64,000 nt of DNA, from positions 1 to 64,000 of the forward strand of contig NZ_JACXZS010000014.1 of NCBI RefSeq assembly GCF_014779795.1, written 5' to 3'. The position numbers and the translations under genes are program-made. Below are positions 42,422-51,669 of this stretch, piece by piece. A model generated the notes under the pieces. The model saw only the letters and a program-made list of their open reading frames with translations. It was not told the origin of the DNA and ran no database searches. The stretch comes from Microbacterium helvum (GTDB taxonomy: Bacteria > Actinomycetota > Actinomycetes > Actinomycetales > Microbacteriaceae). Each line of letters starts with the position of its first letter. Position 1 is the first letter of the stretch.

Positions 42422-43429
42422 TCAGTCGGTCTTGGTCGAGAACGCCGCGTCGAAGGCGGCGGCGGGCGGAGTGATCGCGTTGAGCTTGCGGACGAAGGCG
42501 AGCGCCTCGGGGGCGCCGTCCAGCCGGTCCATGCCGGCGTCCTCCCACTCCACCGAGGTGGGGCCGTCGTAGCCGATCGCGTTCAGCGCGCGGAACAGCG
42601 GCTCCCACGGCACGGCGCCGTGGCCCGTCGACACGAACGTCCAGCCGCGGCGCGGGTTCGCCCACGGCAGGTGCGAGCCGAGCACGCCATTGCGGCCATC
42701 GAGGTTCGTGACCGACTCCTTCACGTGCACGTGGAAGATGTGGTCGGCGAAGTCGAGCACGAACGCGACGGGGTCGAGCTGCTGCCACATGAAGTGCGAG
42801 GGGTCGAAGTTCAGCCCGAACGACGCGCGGTGGCCGATGGCCTCGAGGGTGCGCTTGGCGGTCCAGTAGTCGTACGCGATCTCGGACGGGTGCACCTCGA
42901 GCGCGAAGCGCACGCCGACCTCTTCGAAGACGTCGAGGATCGGGTTCCACCGCTCGGCGAAGTCCCGGTAGCCCGCGTCGACCCACTCGTCCGACGCCGG
43001 CGGGAACATCGCGACGCCCTTCCAGATGGACGAGCCCGTGAAGCCGTTAACCGTCTTCACGCCGAGCTTCGCGGCGAAGCGGGCGGTGTTCTTCAGGTCC
43101 TCGGCGGCACGCTGTCGCACGCCCTCGGGGTCGCCGTCGCCCCACACGCGGTCCGACAGGATGTCGCGGTGGCGCTGGTCGATCGGGTCGTCGCAGACGG
43201 CCTGGCCGGTCAGGTGGTTCGAGATGGCGAAGACCTTCAGGCCGTTGCGCTCCAGGATGTCCTTCCGGGACTGCACATACGCCGCGTCGTCCCAGCGGGA
43301 CACGTCGATGTGGTCGCCCCAGCAGGCGATCTCCAGACCGTCGTAGCCCCATTCGCCGGCGAGTCGGGCGACCTCCTCGAAGGGCAGGTCGGCCCACTGG
43401 CCCGTGAAAAGCGTGATCGGACGAGGCAT
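42422..43429 (-). CDS. Sugar phosphate isomerase/epimerase family TIM barrel
   Basis: This 335-residue protein has all four metal ligands of the xylose-isomerase-like family: Glu in FALEVHPSE, Asp in GLNFDPSHF, His in IFHVHVKE and Glu in SVEWEDA. It begins [20 protein letters not shown]. It lies 53 nt after the Gfo/Idh gene in the car operon. A 3-keto-sugar isomerase or hydratase role downstream of C-C bond cleavage is plausible; related genes in known car clusters convert the 3-keto-hexose. AAAGGAG lies before the ATG. Confidence 0.83.
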   Translation of the reverse strand: MPRPITLFTGQWADLPFEEVARLAGEWGYDGLEIACWGDHIDVSRWDDAAYVQSRKDILERNGLKVFAISNHLTGQAVCDDPIDQRHRDILSDRVWGDGDPEGVRQRAAEDLKNTARFAAKLGVKTVNGFTGSSIWKGVAMFPPASDEWVDAGYRDFAERWNPILDVFEEVGVRFALEVHPSEIAYDYWTAKRTLEAIGHRASFGLNFDPSHFMWQQLDPVAFVLDFADHIFHVHVKESVTNLDGRNGVLGSHLPWANPRRGWTFVSTGHGAVPWEPLFRALNAIGYDGPTSVEWEDAGMDRLDGAPEALAFVRKLNAITPPAAAFDAAFSTKTD

Positions 43430-43482
43430 CGCAGCTCCTTTGCTTTGTTGTTGAGTCAAACCTATCGACCGGCCCGACCGGA

Positions 43483-44667
43483 TCACAGGGCCGGGAGGAC
43501 GACGTCCGCGCCGGTTCGCACCCACGCCGAGTCGCGCGCCGCGCTCTCTTCGACGGCCGCGAGCACGCGCTGCACCGACAGCCCCGCCTCGAACGAGGGC
43601 TGCGGGTCGGTGCCGTCCACGATCGCCGTCACGAGGTCGACCACCTGGTGGCTGAAGCCGTGCTCGTATCCGAGCATGTGGCCGGCCGGCCACCATGCCG
43701 CCACATAGGGGTGCGTGGGCTCCGTGACCAGGATCCGGGCGAAGCCCTGAGTGGCCTCGGGCGCAGTGCGGTCGTAGAACCACAGCGTGTTGAGGTCTTC
43801 GAGGTCGAAGCGCAGCGCGCCCCGATCGCCCGAGACCTCGATCGACAGGTCGTTCTTGCGGCCGGTCGCGAAGCGCGACGCCTCGAACGACACCAGCGCC
43901 CCGGTCGACAGGCGCCCCGTGAAGATCGCCACATCGTCGACGGTGACCTCGCCGTACCCCGCGGCGGCTGTCCCCGAAAGGCCGGATCCGCTCCCCTGCA
44001 GCGGGCGCTCCTTCACGATGGTGTCGACCACGCCCGAGACGGCGGCCACCTCGAGACCGGTCACGAACTGTGTCATGTCGATGATGTGCGCGCCGATGTC
44101 GCCCAGCGCACCCGAGCCGGCGTGCTCCTTCTGCAACCGCCACGCCAGCGGCATCTCAGGATCGACGAGCCAGTCCTGCCGGTAGGCGGCCCGCACCTGC
44201 GCGATGCGGCCGACCGCACCCTGCGCGATCAGGTCGCGCAGAAGGGTCACTGCCGGAACGCGACGGTACGTGAAGCCGACCATCGACCGGACGCCGCAGG
44301 TGGCGGCGCGGGAAGCGGCCTGCGCCATCGCCTCCGCCTCGGCCACCGTGTTCGCCAACGGCTTCTCGCAGAGCACGTGTTTGCCCGCCTCGAGCGCCGC
44401 GATGGCGATCTCGGCGTGCGAGTCGCCCGGCGTGACGATGTCGACGATGTCGATGTCGTCGCGCGCGATCACCTCGCGCCAGTCGGTCGCCGATTCCTGC
44501 CAGCCCCATCGGGTGGCGGCATCCCCCACCGCCTCGGCGTTGCGGCCGACGATCACGGCCATCTCGACCTCGTCGGGCAGCGCGAACACCCGCGGCGCCT
44601 GACGCCAGCCGACAGAATGCGCGGCGCCCATGAAGCCGTAGCCGATCATGGCGACGCGGAGGGTCAT
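43483..44667 (-). CDS. Gfo/Idh/MocA family oxidoreductase
   Basis: This 394-residue dehydrogenase has [13 protein letters not shown] at 9-21, [17 protein letters not shown] at about 99-106, and the catalytic helix [12 protein letters not shown]. It overlaps the upstream CarB-like gene by 4 nt. In a car operon it could either make the 3-keto-glycoside or re-reduce the released 3-keto-sugar with NAD(P)H. The length is slightly above average because of an insertion in the substrate domain. Confidence 0.87.
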   Translation of the reverse strand: MTLRVAMIGYGFMGAAHSVGWRQAPRVFALPDEVEMAVIVGRNAEAVGDAATRWGWQESATDWREVIARDDIDIVDIVTPGDSHAEIAIAALEAGKHVLCEKPLANTVAEAEAMAQAASRAATCGVRSMVGFTYRRVPAVTLLRDLIAQGAVGRIAQVRAAYRQDWLVDPEMPLAWRLQKEHAGSGALGDIGAHIIDMTQFVTGLEVAAVSGVVDTIVKERPLQGSGSGLSGTAAAGYGEVTVDDVAIFTGRLSTGALVSFEASRFATGRKNDLSIEVSGDRGALRFDLEDLNTLWFYDRTAPEATQGFARILVTEPTHPYVAAWWPAGHMLGYEHGFSHQVVDLVTAIVDGTDPQPSFEAGLSVQRVLAAVEESAARDSAWVRTGADVVLPAL

Positions 44668-45080
44668 GCGAGCACGACCTCGCGCTCGACCGGGACGCGG
44701 TTGGTGACGTAGCGGCCGGGCCCGCCGTCGACGCCCGGCGAGATCTGCATGTAGAGCAGACGCATCGTGAGGACGACCTCGACGGTGAGCTTCTCTCCCT
44801 CGGCAGGAACGTGGTCGAGCGGGATCACGACGTCGGGCCGGTCCGCGACGAACCAGAGCGTCTCGGACTGCTCGGGCAGCTCGGCGATCGTGTACGTGCG
44901 CCCCTCGAGCACGAAGCGCAGCTCTTCTTTGGGCACCTCGACGCCGTTGACGGATGCCGCGACGTCGTCGACGGCCGACAGCCAGAGGCTGCGGTACCAG
45001 GGCAGCTGGAGCGAGACGGCGATGCCGCCGTCGACGCGGCGGACGTCCTTGTCGGCGAAGAGTGAGTTGTGGGTGGCCAT
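44664..45080 (-). CDS. carB: C-glycoside deglycosidase beta subunit-like (CarB-type), second copy
   Basis: This 138-residue protein has the CarB hallmark IAVSLQLPWYRSLWLSAV, GRTYTIAEL, a WFVADRP segment and a C-terminal VVLTMRLLYMQI strand, a small beta-sandwich (family formerly DUF6379). In characterised enzymes the beta subunit caps the metal site of the alpha TIM barrel and both are needed for cleavage of 3-keto-C-glycosides. Here it is separated from the CarC genes by the NTF2-like gene. Which alpha subunit it pairs with is unknown. Confidence 0.8.
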   Translation of the reverse strand: MATHNSLFADKDVRRVDGGIAVSLQLPWYRSLWLSAVDDVAASVNGVEVPKEELRFVLEGRTYTIAELPEQSETLWFVADRPDVVIPLDHVPAEGEKLTVEVVLTMRLLYMQISPGVDGGPGRYVTNRVPVEREVVLA

Positions 45081-45096
45081 GACGAATCCTTCGGGT

Positions 45097-45882
45097 TCAG
45101 GCGAACGTGTCGGTGAAGGCGGCGTGCGGCACGGGTGGCACCGGCTCGAGCTTCTGCACCGTCTCGGGGCTGTAGGGGTGGTTGGTCGACGGCACGGGCT
45201 CGTCGGCCGGCGGCATGAAGACGGGCTTGCCGTCGTCGCCGAAGTACATGAGGTCGAGATCGAACGCGCCCTGGTTCTTCAGGCCGAAGCTGACCCAGTT
45301 CTCTTCGAACGGCGCGCGGGCCAGCTCGTAGCAGCGGAACTTCCAGAACTTCCACTCGCCGTCCTGCTTGAGGAAGTCGATCGCGTACTTGCACCACACC
45401 CAGTGCGCCCAGACCTTCTTGCCGAGCACCTCGTCGGGCGAGTACATGTCGGGGAACGCCTTCGCGACCTCGGGATCGGTGAGACCCGACTCGGTGCCGG
45501 CCATGAGCCAGACACCCTTGGCGGTCTTGCCGTCGGCGGCGACCTCGATGACCGGGGTCGTGGTGGCGTGCAGGATCAGCTTGCCGACCGGCGTCGGGCG
45601 GTCACGGTGGTACCGCGTGACGCTCTCCCACGTGGTGTACTGACCGGCGTTGGTGTAGCGCGCGCGGATGCCCTCCGTGCCCTCCTTCACCCAGAGCGGG
45701 ATGATCTGCTCGTCCTGGAACGCGTTGTGCAGATGCATGTAGCGGTTGAAGAGGTTCTCGACCTGGCCCCGGTCCTCGGCGCGCTGCGCGAGGCGCTGGG
45801 CGTCGGCGACCTGCTCGCGGAGGCGCGCGACCTCGGCGGCGAGTTCGGCGACGGAGACGTCGGCGACGGATGCCTCAGGCAC
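45097..45882 (-). CDS. NTF2/SnoaL-like protein with N-terminal coiled coil
   Basis: This 261-residue protein has an N-terminal helix with heptads (VAELAAEVARLREQVADAQRLA, 9-30). A SnoaL-like alpha+beta barrel follows (VENLFNRYMHLHNAFQDEQI, WVKEGTEGIRARYTNAGQY, DGEWKFWKFRCYELAR). The GTG at 45882 is chosen because AAGGAGAG is 6 nt upstream; it overlaps the stop of the CarC gene. NTF2-like proteins bind small hydrophobic ligands and include dehydratases and cyclases. Inside a car operon it could handle the aglycone or keto-sugar. Function is not established. Confidence 0.7.
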   Translation of the reverse strand: MPEASVADVSVAELAAEVARLREQVADAQRLAQRAEDRGQVENLFNRYMHLHNAFQDEQIIPLWVKEGTEGIRARYTNAGQYTTWESVTRYHRDRPTPVGKLILHATTTPVIEVAADGKTAKGVWLMAGTESGLTDPEVAKAFPDMYSPDEVLGKKVWAHWVWCKYAIDFLKQDGEWKFWKFRCYELARAPFEENWVSFGLKNQGAFDLDLMYFGDDGKPVFMPPADEPVPSTNHPYSPETVQKLEPVPPVPHAAFTDTFA

Positions 45883-46927
45883 GGGCGCTCTCCTTCGACT
45901 TCGCGGCGACGGTCTCTTCGATGGCACGGCGCATGAGGGTGTGCTGCTTCTTCACGACGTCGATCGGGTCGACCACGCCGAGGTCGACGAAGGCGTGGCC
46001 CTCCCACTCGCTGGAGAGGTAGCCGCGGTAGCCGCCCTCGACGAACTGCTTCACGATGCGCGGGATGTCCATCGCTGGCTCGTCGCCGTTCTCGTCGATG
46101 TCGTAGAACTTCGCGTGCACGTGGAAGATCTGCGGCATGATGTCGAGCCACTCCTCCGGCGGCACGAGCCCGTGCATGTTGAACGCGAGTCGCGTGTGCG
46201 GCCCGAAGCCGACCGGGTCGACGCCCTCGCCGATCAGGTAGTCCTCGAACTTCTGGTTGCGCTCGTTCATCGGCATCGGCTCGTGCCAGATCTCATCCAT
46301 CACCGCGAAGTGCTTCGGATCCATGCCCATCAGCTCGAGCTGGTCCAGCAGCAGCGGAGACAGGGAGTGCATGGTCGACGAGAAGTCCGCGGTGAAGCCG
46401 AGGCGCTCGGACTGCAGCTCGTCGTACATCTCGCGCATCTGGACGACGGCTGGATTGTTCGGCCCGGACGGCGCGTGGATCTCGTAGCCGAGGTACTGGT
46501 CGTACTTCTCGGCGAGCGGCAGCAGGCTGCGCAGCAGCTCCTTGCCGTGCGAGCGGATGACGACCTTCTTGAATCCGAGCATGTGCGCGGTCTTCAGCTG
46601 GCGTGCGAGGAAGTCGTGCTCTTCGTCGGGCGTCATGTCGCGGTCCTTGCGGCGGCCCATGTCGAGGTTCGTGCCGACGGCGCTGGCCTCGAGCCCGTAC
46701 TTCTCCAGCGAGTCGAACCAGAGCTTCACGAACTCCTGGTCGACGTCGGGGTACGTGCGCAGCAGCTGCGCGATGTTGAACTCGACGCCGGGGCCGATGC
46801 CGTGCTCCGCGACGGCGGCGATGAGCGTCTCGGGGGTGTAGAGGCCGGCGGCGAATTCGCTCGTCAGCGAGTACAGCGTCGTGCCCAGCTTGATGCCGGT
46901 GCCGGCGATCCCGTCGTTGTCGGTCAT
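45875..46927 (-). CDS. carC: C-glycoside deglycosidase alpha subunit-like (CarC-type), second copy
   Basis: This 350-residue TIM barrel has candidate metal ligands Glu149 (YEIHAP), Asp181 (FTADFSS), His271 (HVHAKFYDID) and Glu307 (SSEWEGH), plus His151 next to the first ligand. In known C-glycoside deglycosidases the alpha subunit with Mn abstracts a proton from the 3-keto-sugar and eliminates the aglycone through C-C cleavage. It overlaps the upstream CarC copy by 4 nt, and the two share the EhH-D-HVHxKF-SSE pattern. Substrate range (C- or also O-glycosides) cannot be read from sequence. Confidence 0.82.
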   Translation of the reverse strand: MTDNDGIAGTGIKLGTTLYSLTSEFAAGLYTPETLIAAVAEHGIGPGVEFNIAQLLRTYPDVDQEFVKLWFDSLEKYGLEASAVGTNLDMGRRKDRDMTPDEEHDFLARQLKTAHMLGFKKVVIRSHGKELLRSLLPLAEKYDQYLGYEIHAPSGPNNPAVVQMREMYDELQSERLGFTADFSSTMHSLSPLLLDQLELMGMDPKHFAVMDEIWHEPMPMNERNQKFEDYLIGEGVDPVGFGPHTRLAFNMHGLVPPEEWLDIMPQIFHVHAKFYDIDENGDEPAMDIPRIVKQFVEGGYRGYLSSEWEGHAFVDLGVVDPIDVVKKQHTLMRRAIEETVAAKSKESARA

Positions 46928-48030
46928 GCGGATGCTCCTTCAGTGGTGGGCAGCCAGGCGGCGAGCTGAGCCCGCGCCTGAGCAAGGTCGGTGGTCATGC
47001 GCGAGCCGGCGGCTTCGGCGGCCGAGCGCTGCACAGCCTGCTCGTCGCGGATGATGTCGAACGGGGACTGCCAGTGGTTCCAGTGCCAGCCCTCGTACTC
47101 GCTCGAGATCGCGCCGTTGTAGCCGCTCTCGACGAGCAGGCGGACGAGGTCGCGCACCGGGACCGACGGCTCTTCGCCGTTGTCGTCGATGCCGAAGAAC
47201 TTGCCGTGGACGTGCTTGATCCACGGGAAGATCTCGAGCCAGTCGTCCACCCGGGCGGGTCCGAACAGCCCGGTGCCGTTGATGCCGAAGTCGATGCCGA
47301 GGTCGGGCCGGCCGTTCTGCGCGCCGAGAGCGATGAAGCGGCCGAAGCGCTCGCCGTGCTCGGCCTGGTCGGCCGGCGGACCCTGCCGGTAGAACTCGTC
47401 CCAGAGACCCACGACCTGCGCGAGCAGGTCATCCGACGCGCCACGGCGCCGGTACGCCTCGATCAGCGAGGGCGCGAAGCCCGAGACGGTGGCGCCCCAG
47501 TCCATCGTGAAGCCGAGGAAGGGCGAGCCGACCTTCTCGTAGCGGTCGCGCAGCGCCAGGATGCGGGGATGCGACGCGTACTGGTCGGCATGAACCTCGA
47601 GGGCGAGCGTCACGCCGTACTCCTCGGCGATCGGCGCGAGCGCTTCCATCGAGTCCGGCGTGATCGAGATCTGCACGCGAGCGATCGGGAAGCCGAGCTT
47701 GGCCGCGGCCGCGATCTGGCGGCGCATGTATTCGAGCAGTTCGTCCTGAGTGAGCAGCCGGTCGCGGTGGATGCCGATGTCGGCGTTGACCGCGAGCGAG
47801 GTCGTGACCAGGCCGGTCTCGGCGACGAGGTCGCGGAACGAGCCCGCGAACCGGTCGTCGATCTCGGGGAAGCCGCGGAAGCTCGAGAACCCGATGATCT
47901 CCAGCCCGGGACCGTAGCCCTCCGCGGCGACCTTGCGGATCAGACCCTCGAGGTCATACTCGCGGCCGTGGAAGGCGCGGGTGAAGCTGTACAGCGTGAC
48001 GCCCTGAATGGGCGATCCGAGGTTGGTCAT
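46924..48030 (-). CDS. carC: C-glycoside deglycosidase alpha subunit (CarC-type)
   Basis: This 368-residue protein has the CarC-type TIM barrel: IQGVTLYSFTRAFHG at the N-terminus, then candidate ligands Glu145 (LEVHAD), Asp177 (FTMDWG), His275 (KHVHGKFFGID) and Glu311 (SSEYEGWHW). Its ATG overlaps the end of the carB gene, the arrangement expected for an alpha/beta complex. It should cleave the C-C bond of a 3-keto-C-glycoside made by CarA. It is one of four CarC-like barrels in the window. Confidence in the family is high, in the substrate low. Confidence 0.85.
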   Translation of the reverse strand: MTNLGSPIQGVTLYSFTRAFHGREYDLEGLIRKVAAEGYGPGLEIIGFSSFRGFPEIDDRFAGSFRDLVAETGLVTTSLAVNADIGIHRDRLLTQDELLEYMRRQIAAAAKLGFPIARVQISITPDSMEALAPIAEEYGVTLALEVHADQYASHPRILALRDRYEKVGSPFLGFTMDWGATVSGFAPSLIEAYRRRGASDDLLAQVVGLWDEFYRQGPPADQAEHGERFGRFIALGAQNGRPDLGIDFGINGTGLFGPARVDDWLEIFPWIKHVHGKFFGIDDNGEEPSVPVRDLVRLLVESGYNGAISSEYEGWHWNHWQSPFDIIRDEQAVQRSAAEAAGSRMTTDLAQARAQLAAWLPTTEGASA

Positions 48031-48434
48031 GCGGTGACCGCCTTCCGGGCACGCATCGTCTTGGCGTCCTTCTCTTCGATGTGCAGCACCTCGTCGGCGC
48101 CGATGACGATGTAGGGGATGTAGAGCACGAGGCCGACCTCGACGGTGTGCTCGCCGTCGCCGTCCGGCACGGCGATGTCGCCCGAGAGGATGGCGGAGTC
48201 GGTGGGGAACCACCACTCCTCGATGTTCGGCACGAGCTCGGCGAACGTGAACGTGCGGCCGTTCATCTGCCACCGCAGCGATTCGGCGGGCGCTGCGACG
48301 CCGTCGATCGTGAGGCTGGCGCCGGCGATGCACGAGGCGGGCAGAGCCCGGTACCAGGGCAGCCGCACCTCGACCGCAGCGCGCGCGCCGTCGGACGTGA
48401 GCGTGCCCTGCTCGATGATGCGATCGGGGATCAC
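48027..48434 (-). CDS. carB: C-glycoside deglycosidase beta subunit (CarB-type)
   Basis: This 135-residue beta-sandwich protein has AAVEVRLPWYRALPASCI, a GRTFTFAEL strand, EEWWFPTDSAIL and VEVGLVLYIPYIVIG. These are the conserved CarB features, including the LPWYR motif shared with the second copy. It is translationally coupled to carC. AAGGAGG is before the ATG. The 48-nt AT-rich gap upstream holds a candidate promoter, so the carBC section may be transcribed separately from carA and the importer. Confidence 0.83.
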   Translation of the reverse strand: MIPDRIIEQGTLTSDGARAAVEVRLPWYRALPASCIAGASLTIDGVAAPAESLRWQMNGRTFTFAELVPNIEEWWFPTDSAILSGDIAVPDGDGEHTVEVGLVLYIPYIVIGADEVLHIEEKDAKTMRARKAVTA

Positions 48435-48489
48435 GAATCCTCCTTGAGACTTAATCCGTATTTCTACACTCTAATGTCTAAATCAGACA
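48435..48489 (-). promoter_or_regulatory. AT-rich promoter/operator region of the carBC section
   Basis: This is the most AT-rich stretch of the locus, between carA and carB. It contains TGTCT-AAATC-AGACA (48475-48489), a perfect 5-bp inverted repeat overlapping the carA stop. TGTCTAAA also occurs at 37887-37894 upstream of the fused gene. An internal promoter is likely. Confidence 0.5.
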
Positions 48490-50003
48490 GAAGCAAGAGC
48501 GCCAGCGATTCTGCGCGCTCCGCGGACGGCCAGCGCGACCGAAGTCAGAGTGGGGTTGCACGCGGTCGGCGTGGGGATCACGCCATTGCCCGCGACATAC
48601 AGGCCGCGAACACCCCACACCTCGCTGTCGGGCCCGCAGACCGACCGTCCGTCGTCCGCCTCACCCATGCGCGTGGTGCCCTGGTAGTGCAGCGACGCGC
48701 CCAGCGGCATCGTGAACGGGCGCTCGCCGATCGGCTCGCCGACCGCCTTCGCAAGTGCGAGGATCTCGTCGCGCGCCCGGTCGAGCACGGCGTGATCCCG
48801 CTCCGTCAGCGTGTAGTGCAGCCGCATCGCGGGCATTCCGTACCAGTCCCGCTCGTCATCCGAGAACTCGACGTGGTCGTCCCACTGCAAGTCCTTCGCG
48901 CAGAACAGGCCGAGCCCGACGATCGATCCGGGAATCACCGGATCGTCCTCCGCAACGGGCACAGGCGAGGCATCCATCTGCATGATCTGCCCGTGGAACG
49001 GCAGCTCGTCGGTGAACGGCACCCAGCTCACGCCGCTCTGCTCGGCGAGGGCACCGGATGCCGCAACGGCATCCGCTGCGGGACGCTCGACGCCGCGCAG
49101 CCGGGCCGCGTAGACGACCTGCGTCTGGTCGTTGAGCGTCCGGCCCAGCGCGTCGGGACGGATGCCGGACGCCCAGAGCACCTGCGGTGTGCGCAGTGCG
49201 TCGGCGGCGACCACGACGTACCCCGCGCGCACCTCGTGCGCTTCGTCCGTCGTGAGGTCGCGCACGACGACGCCCGCCGCGCGCCCCTCTTCGACCAGCA
49301 CCCTCGTCACGAGGGACTCGTCGAACAGCGAGAAGTTCGGATTGGCGCGGGTGATGTCGCCGAACACGACGTCGGAGCCCGACCACACGAGTCGGCCGTC
49401 CTCCCGACGGTGCACCGCGAGCGGCATGCGCTGCACGCGCGCCGCGGCGGGTCGTCCGTCGTCGACCACGGCGGCGAGCCTTTCGCGCACGAGCGCCGTG
49501 AACGGTGCGCCGTCGAAGGCGTCCGTCGTGACGCCCAGCAGGCGATCGCCCTCGTCGAGCAGCTCGTCGAGATCGGGAAGGAACGCGATGCGCTCGCTGC
49601 CGCCCGGTCGCGGGCACGCTCCCGTCCAGTGCGCCGACATGCCGCCGACGTTGCTCGAGAACGCGACCACCGGAAGACCGTCCTCGCCGTCGACACGGTA
49701 GCCCTCGTCGAGCAGATAGGTCCCCGGCCGGGCGCGGCGCTCCCCCGCCTTGACGGCGCCGGGGTTGTCGACAGTCGCCGCGCCGGCCCCCGGCCCCTCC
49801 GAGCGACGCTGCGCCGCAGCGCGCGCGATCGGGTCCTCGATGTTCTTGACGTGCGCGCCCGCCGGGTCCGACACCGTCGGGCCGACCTCGAACATCGCGA
49901 TCGCGGCATCCGGAGCCTGCTCGCTCAGGATGCGCGCGTAGGCGGCGCCGGTCGGACCGCTGCCGACGATGGCGACGTCGACCCGGGCCGGGTAGCGGGT
50001 CAC
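48483..50003 (-). CDS. carA: GMC-family C-glycoside 3-oxidase-like flavoenzyme (CarA-type)
   Basis: This 506-residue FAD oxidoreductase has GSGPTGAAYARIL at 14-26, NVGGMSAHWTGACPRP, LWASGIRPDALG, and the catalytic His439 (SLHYQGTTRMG)/Asn483 (TACNPTLTS). CarA-type enzymes oxidise C3 of the sugar in C-glycosides such as carminic acid or mangiferin, which makes the elimination by CarBC possible. The start is a GTG at 50003 overlapping the previous gene. A paralogue lies at 26856. Position directly before carBC strongly supports the role. Confidence 0.82.
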   Translation of the reverse strand: MTRYPARVDVAIVGSGPTGAAYARILSEQAPDAAIAMFEVGPTVSDPAGAHVKNIEDPIARAAAQRRSEGPGAGAATVDNPGAVKAGERRARPGTYLLDEGYRVDGEDGLPVVAFSSNVGGMSAHWTGACPRPGGSERIAFLPDLDELLDEGDRLLGVTTDAFDGAPFTALVRERLAAVVDDGRPAAARVQRMPLAVHRREDGRLVWSGSDVVFGDITRANPNFSLFDESLVTRVLVEEGRAAGVVVRDLTTDEAHEVRAGYVVVAADALRTPQVLWASGIRPDALGRTLNDQTQVVYAARLRGVERPAADAVAASGALAEQSGVSWVPFTDELPFHGQIMQMDASPVPVAEDDPVIPGSIVGLGLFCAKDLQWDDHVEFSDDERDWYGMPAMRLHYTLTERDHAVLDRARDEILALAKAVGEPIGERPFTMPLGASLHYQGTTRMGEADDGRSVCGPDSEVWGVRGLYVAGNGVIPTPTACNPTLTSVALAVRGARRIAGALASV

Positions 50004-50794
50004 GCCGACGCCGCCACGTCGCGGATGAGAGCGACGGATGCCTCCGACGCCGTGGTCGGGTAGTACTCCAGGCCGATCGGACCGTCGTAACCGGCGGAGC
50101 GGAGGATGCCGAGCCGCTCGGCCCAGTCGAGCGCTCCGGTGCCCGGCTCACCGCGCCCCGGAGCATCCGCGAGCTGGACGTATTCGACGATCGAGCCTGC
50201 ATTCTCCAGCTCGGCCGCCATGTCTTCGCCCTCGACCGCCGAGTGGTAGATGTCGTACAGCACGCCGAAGAAGGGCGAGTCGACGCCCCGCGCGACGTAG
50301 ACGGCCTCGGCGGTGCGGTCCAGCAGCGAGCCGGGGTGGTCGACGCGCACATTGACCGGTTCGAGCACGAGCGTGATGCCCGAGCCCGCGATCTGCGCGA
50401 TCGCCTTCTGGTAGATCTCGACGAGCTTGTCGAGCTGCACCTGGCGCTTCCAGCCGCCGAAGCCCGTGCCGCTGCCCACGACGATGCGGGGGCAGCCGAG
50501 GTCAGTGGCGATCGCGACGCCCTCGTCGAGCTTGCGGAAGAACTCGGAGTGGTCCCACGGCGGGATCATGAACTGGGTGCGCGGCTCCGAGAGCTGCGCG
50601 GTCAGCCGGGTGCCGGTCTCTTCGAGCGCCGCCTTGAGCGCGGGGAGGTCTTTGGGCTGCGCCGGCGCGTCGACGCCCGTCGGACCCCACATCTCCACGG
50701 CGTCGAAGCCGGCTACCGCCGCCGCGCGCACACGGTCGTGGTAGTCGCCGGCCTCGGTGAAGAGCAGTTCGATGTTGGGTGCGAGTTGATACAT
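50000..50794 (-). CDS. Hydroxypyruvate isomerase-like (Hyi) TIM barrel
   Basis: This 264-residue short barrel has LAPNIELLFTEAGDYHDRV at the N-terminus (as in Hyi/OtnI). Metal ligands lie in LVLEPVNVRVDHPG, GVLYDIYHSAV, EYVQLADAPGRGEPGTG and IGLEYYP. All four positions match the Hyi pattern. It isomerises a small keto-acid or keto-sugar, and in this operon probably the sugar fragment. It is coupled to carA (overlap) and 37 nt after the permease gene. Confidence 0.83.
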   Translation of the reverse strand: MYQLAPNIELLFTEAGDYHDRVRAAAVAGFDAVEMWGPTGVDAPAQPKDLPALKAALEETGTRLTAQLSEPRTQFMIPPWDHSEFFRKLDEGVAIATDLGCPRIVVGSGTGFGGWKRQVQLDKLVEIYQKAIAQIAGSGITLVLEPVNVRVDHPGSLLDRTAEAVYVARGVDSPFFGVLYDIYHSAVEGEDMAAELENAGSIVEYVQLADAPGRGEPGTGALDWAERLGILRSAGYDGPIGLEYYPTTASEASVALIRDVAASA

Positions 50795-50831
50795 GGGAGC
50801 TCCTGGTCGGTTCGGGGAGGAAGGGGGTTCG

Positions 50832-51668
50832 TCAGCCCTTGAGGCCGCCGGCGAAGCCCTGGATGAAGCGCTTCTGCGCGAAGAGGTAGAAGGCGAGGAT
50901 CGGGATCATCGAGACGATCACGATCGCGAAGATCTTGTTCCACGACGAGACCAGCGAGCCGATGTAGTAGTACATGGCGACCGGCAGCGTCTGGTTGGCC
51001 GATCCGCCGAGGAAGATCAGCGACGTGAAGAAGTCGTTCCACACGATGAGTCCCGCCAGGATCGCGACGGTCCCGGTCGCCGGCGACATCAGGGGCAGCA
51101 CGACGCGGAAGAAGATCTGCGTGCGGCTCGCGCCGTCGATCGTCGCCGCCTCCTCGTACTCGGTGCCGAGGCCGCGGAAGAATCCGGCGTACAGGAAGAT
51201 CGACAGGGGCAGCAGCATCCCCGTATAGAGGATGACCATGCCCCAGACCGAGCCGGTGAGCCCGACGGTCCGCGCGCCGATGTACAGCGGCACCGTGCCG
51301 AGCTGCGTCGGCAGCACGATGGCGATGAGGAACAGGTAGTACACCGCCCGGCTCCATCGCCGGGTGCTGCGCGCGATGACGTAGCCCGTGAGCGAACCGA
51401 GCAGCACCAGGAAGAAGATGCTGCCCGCCGTGATCAGCACGCTGTTGAAGAGCCCCAGCAGCACGTTCGAGTTGCCGCGGGCGGTGAGCACCTCGGCGAA
51501 GTTGCTGAAGTCGACGCTCGTGGGCGGTGCGAGGTTCGAGGTGGTGAGCACCTCTTCGTCGGACTTCAGCGCGGTCGTCACCAGGAAGTAGAACGGGGCG
51601 AGGAAGACGATCGCGAGCAGCCAGAACCCGACCTCGCGCAGCGCCGTGAGCTTCGTGTAGCGGAACAT
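50832..51668 (-). CDS. Carbohydrate ABC transporter permease, MalG type
   Basis: This 278-residue protein has six TM segments with the EAA loop EEAATIDGASRTQIFFRVVLP and the C-terminal FIQGFAGGLKG of MalG-like permeases. It is the second permease of the importer heading the car operon, 1 nt after the MalF-type gene. It would carry a glycoside (possibly a C-glycoside) into the cell. No ATPase gene is nearby. Confidence 0.92.
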   Translation of the reverse strand: MFRYTKLTALREVGFWLLAIVFLAPFYFLVTTALKSDEEVLTTSNLAPPTSVDFSNFAEVLTARGNSNVLLGLFNSVLITAGSIFFLVLLGSLTGYVIARSTRRWSRAVYYLFLIAIVLPTQLGTVPLYIGARTVGLTGSVWGMVILYTGMLLPLSIFLYAGFFRGLGTEYEEAATIDGASRTQIFFRVVLPLMSPATGTVAILAGLIVWNDFFTSLIFLGGSANQTLPVAMYYYIGSLVSSWNKIFAIVIVSMIPILAFYLFAQKRFIQGFAGGLKG

Positions 51669-51669
51669 G

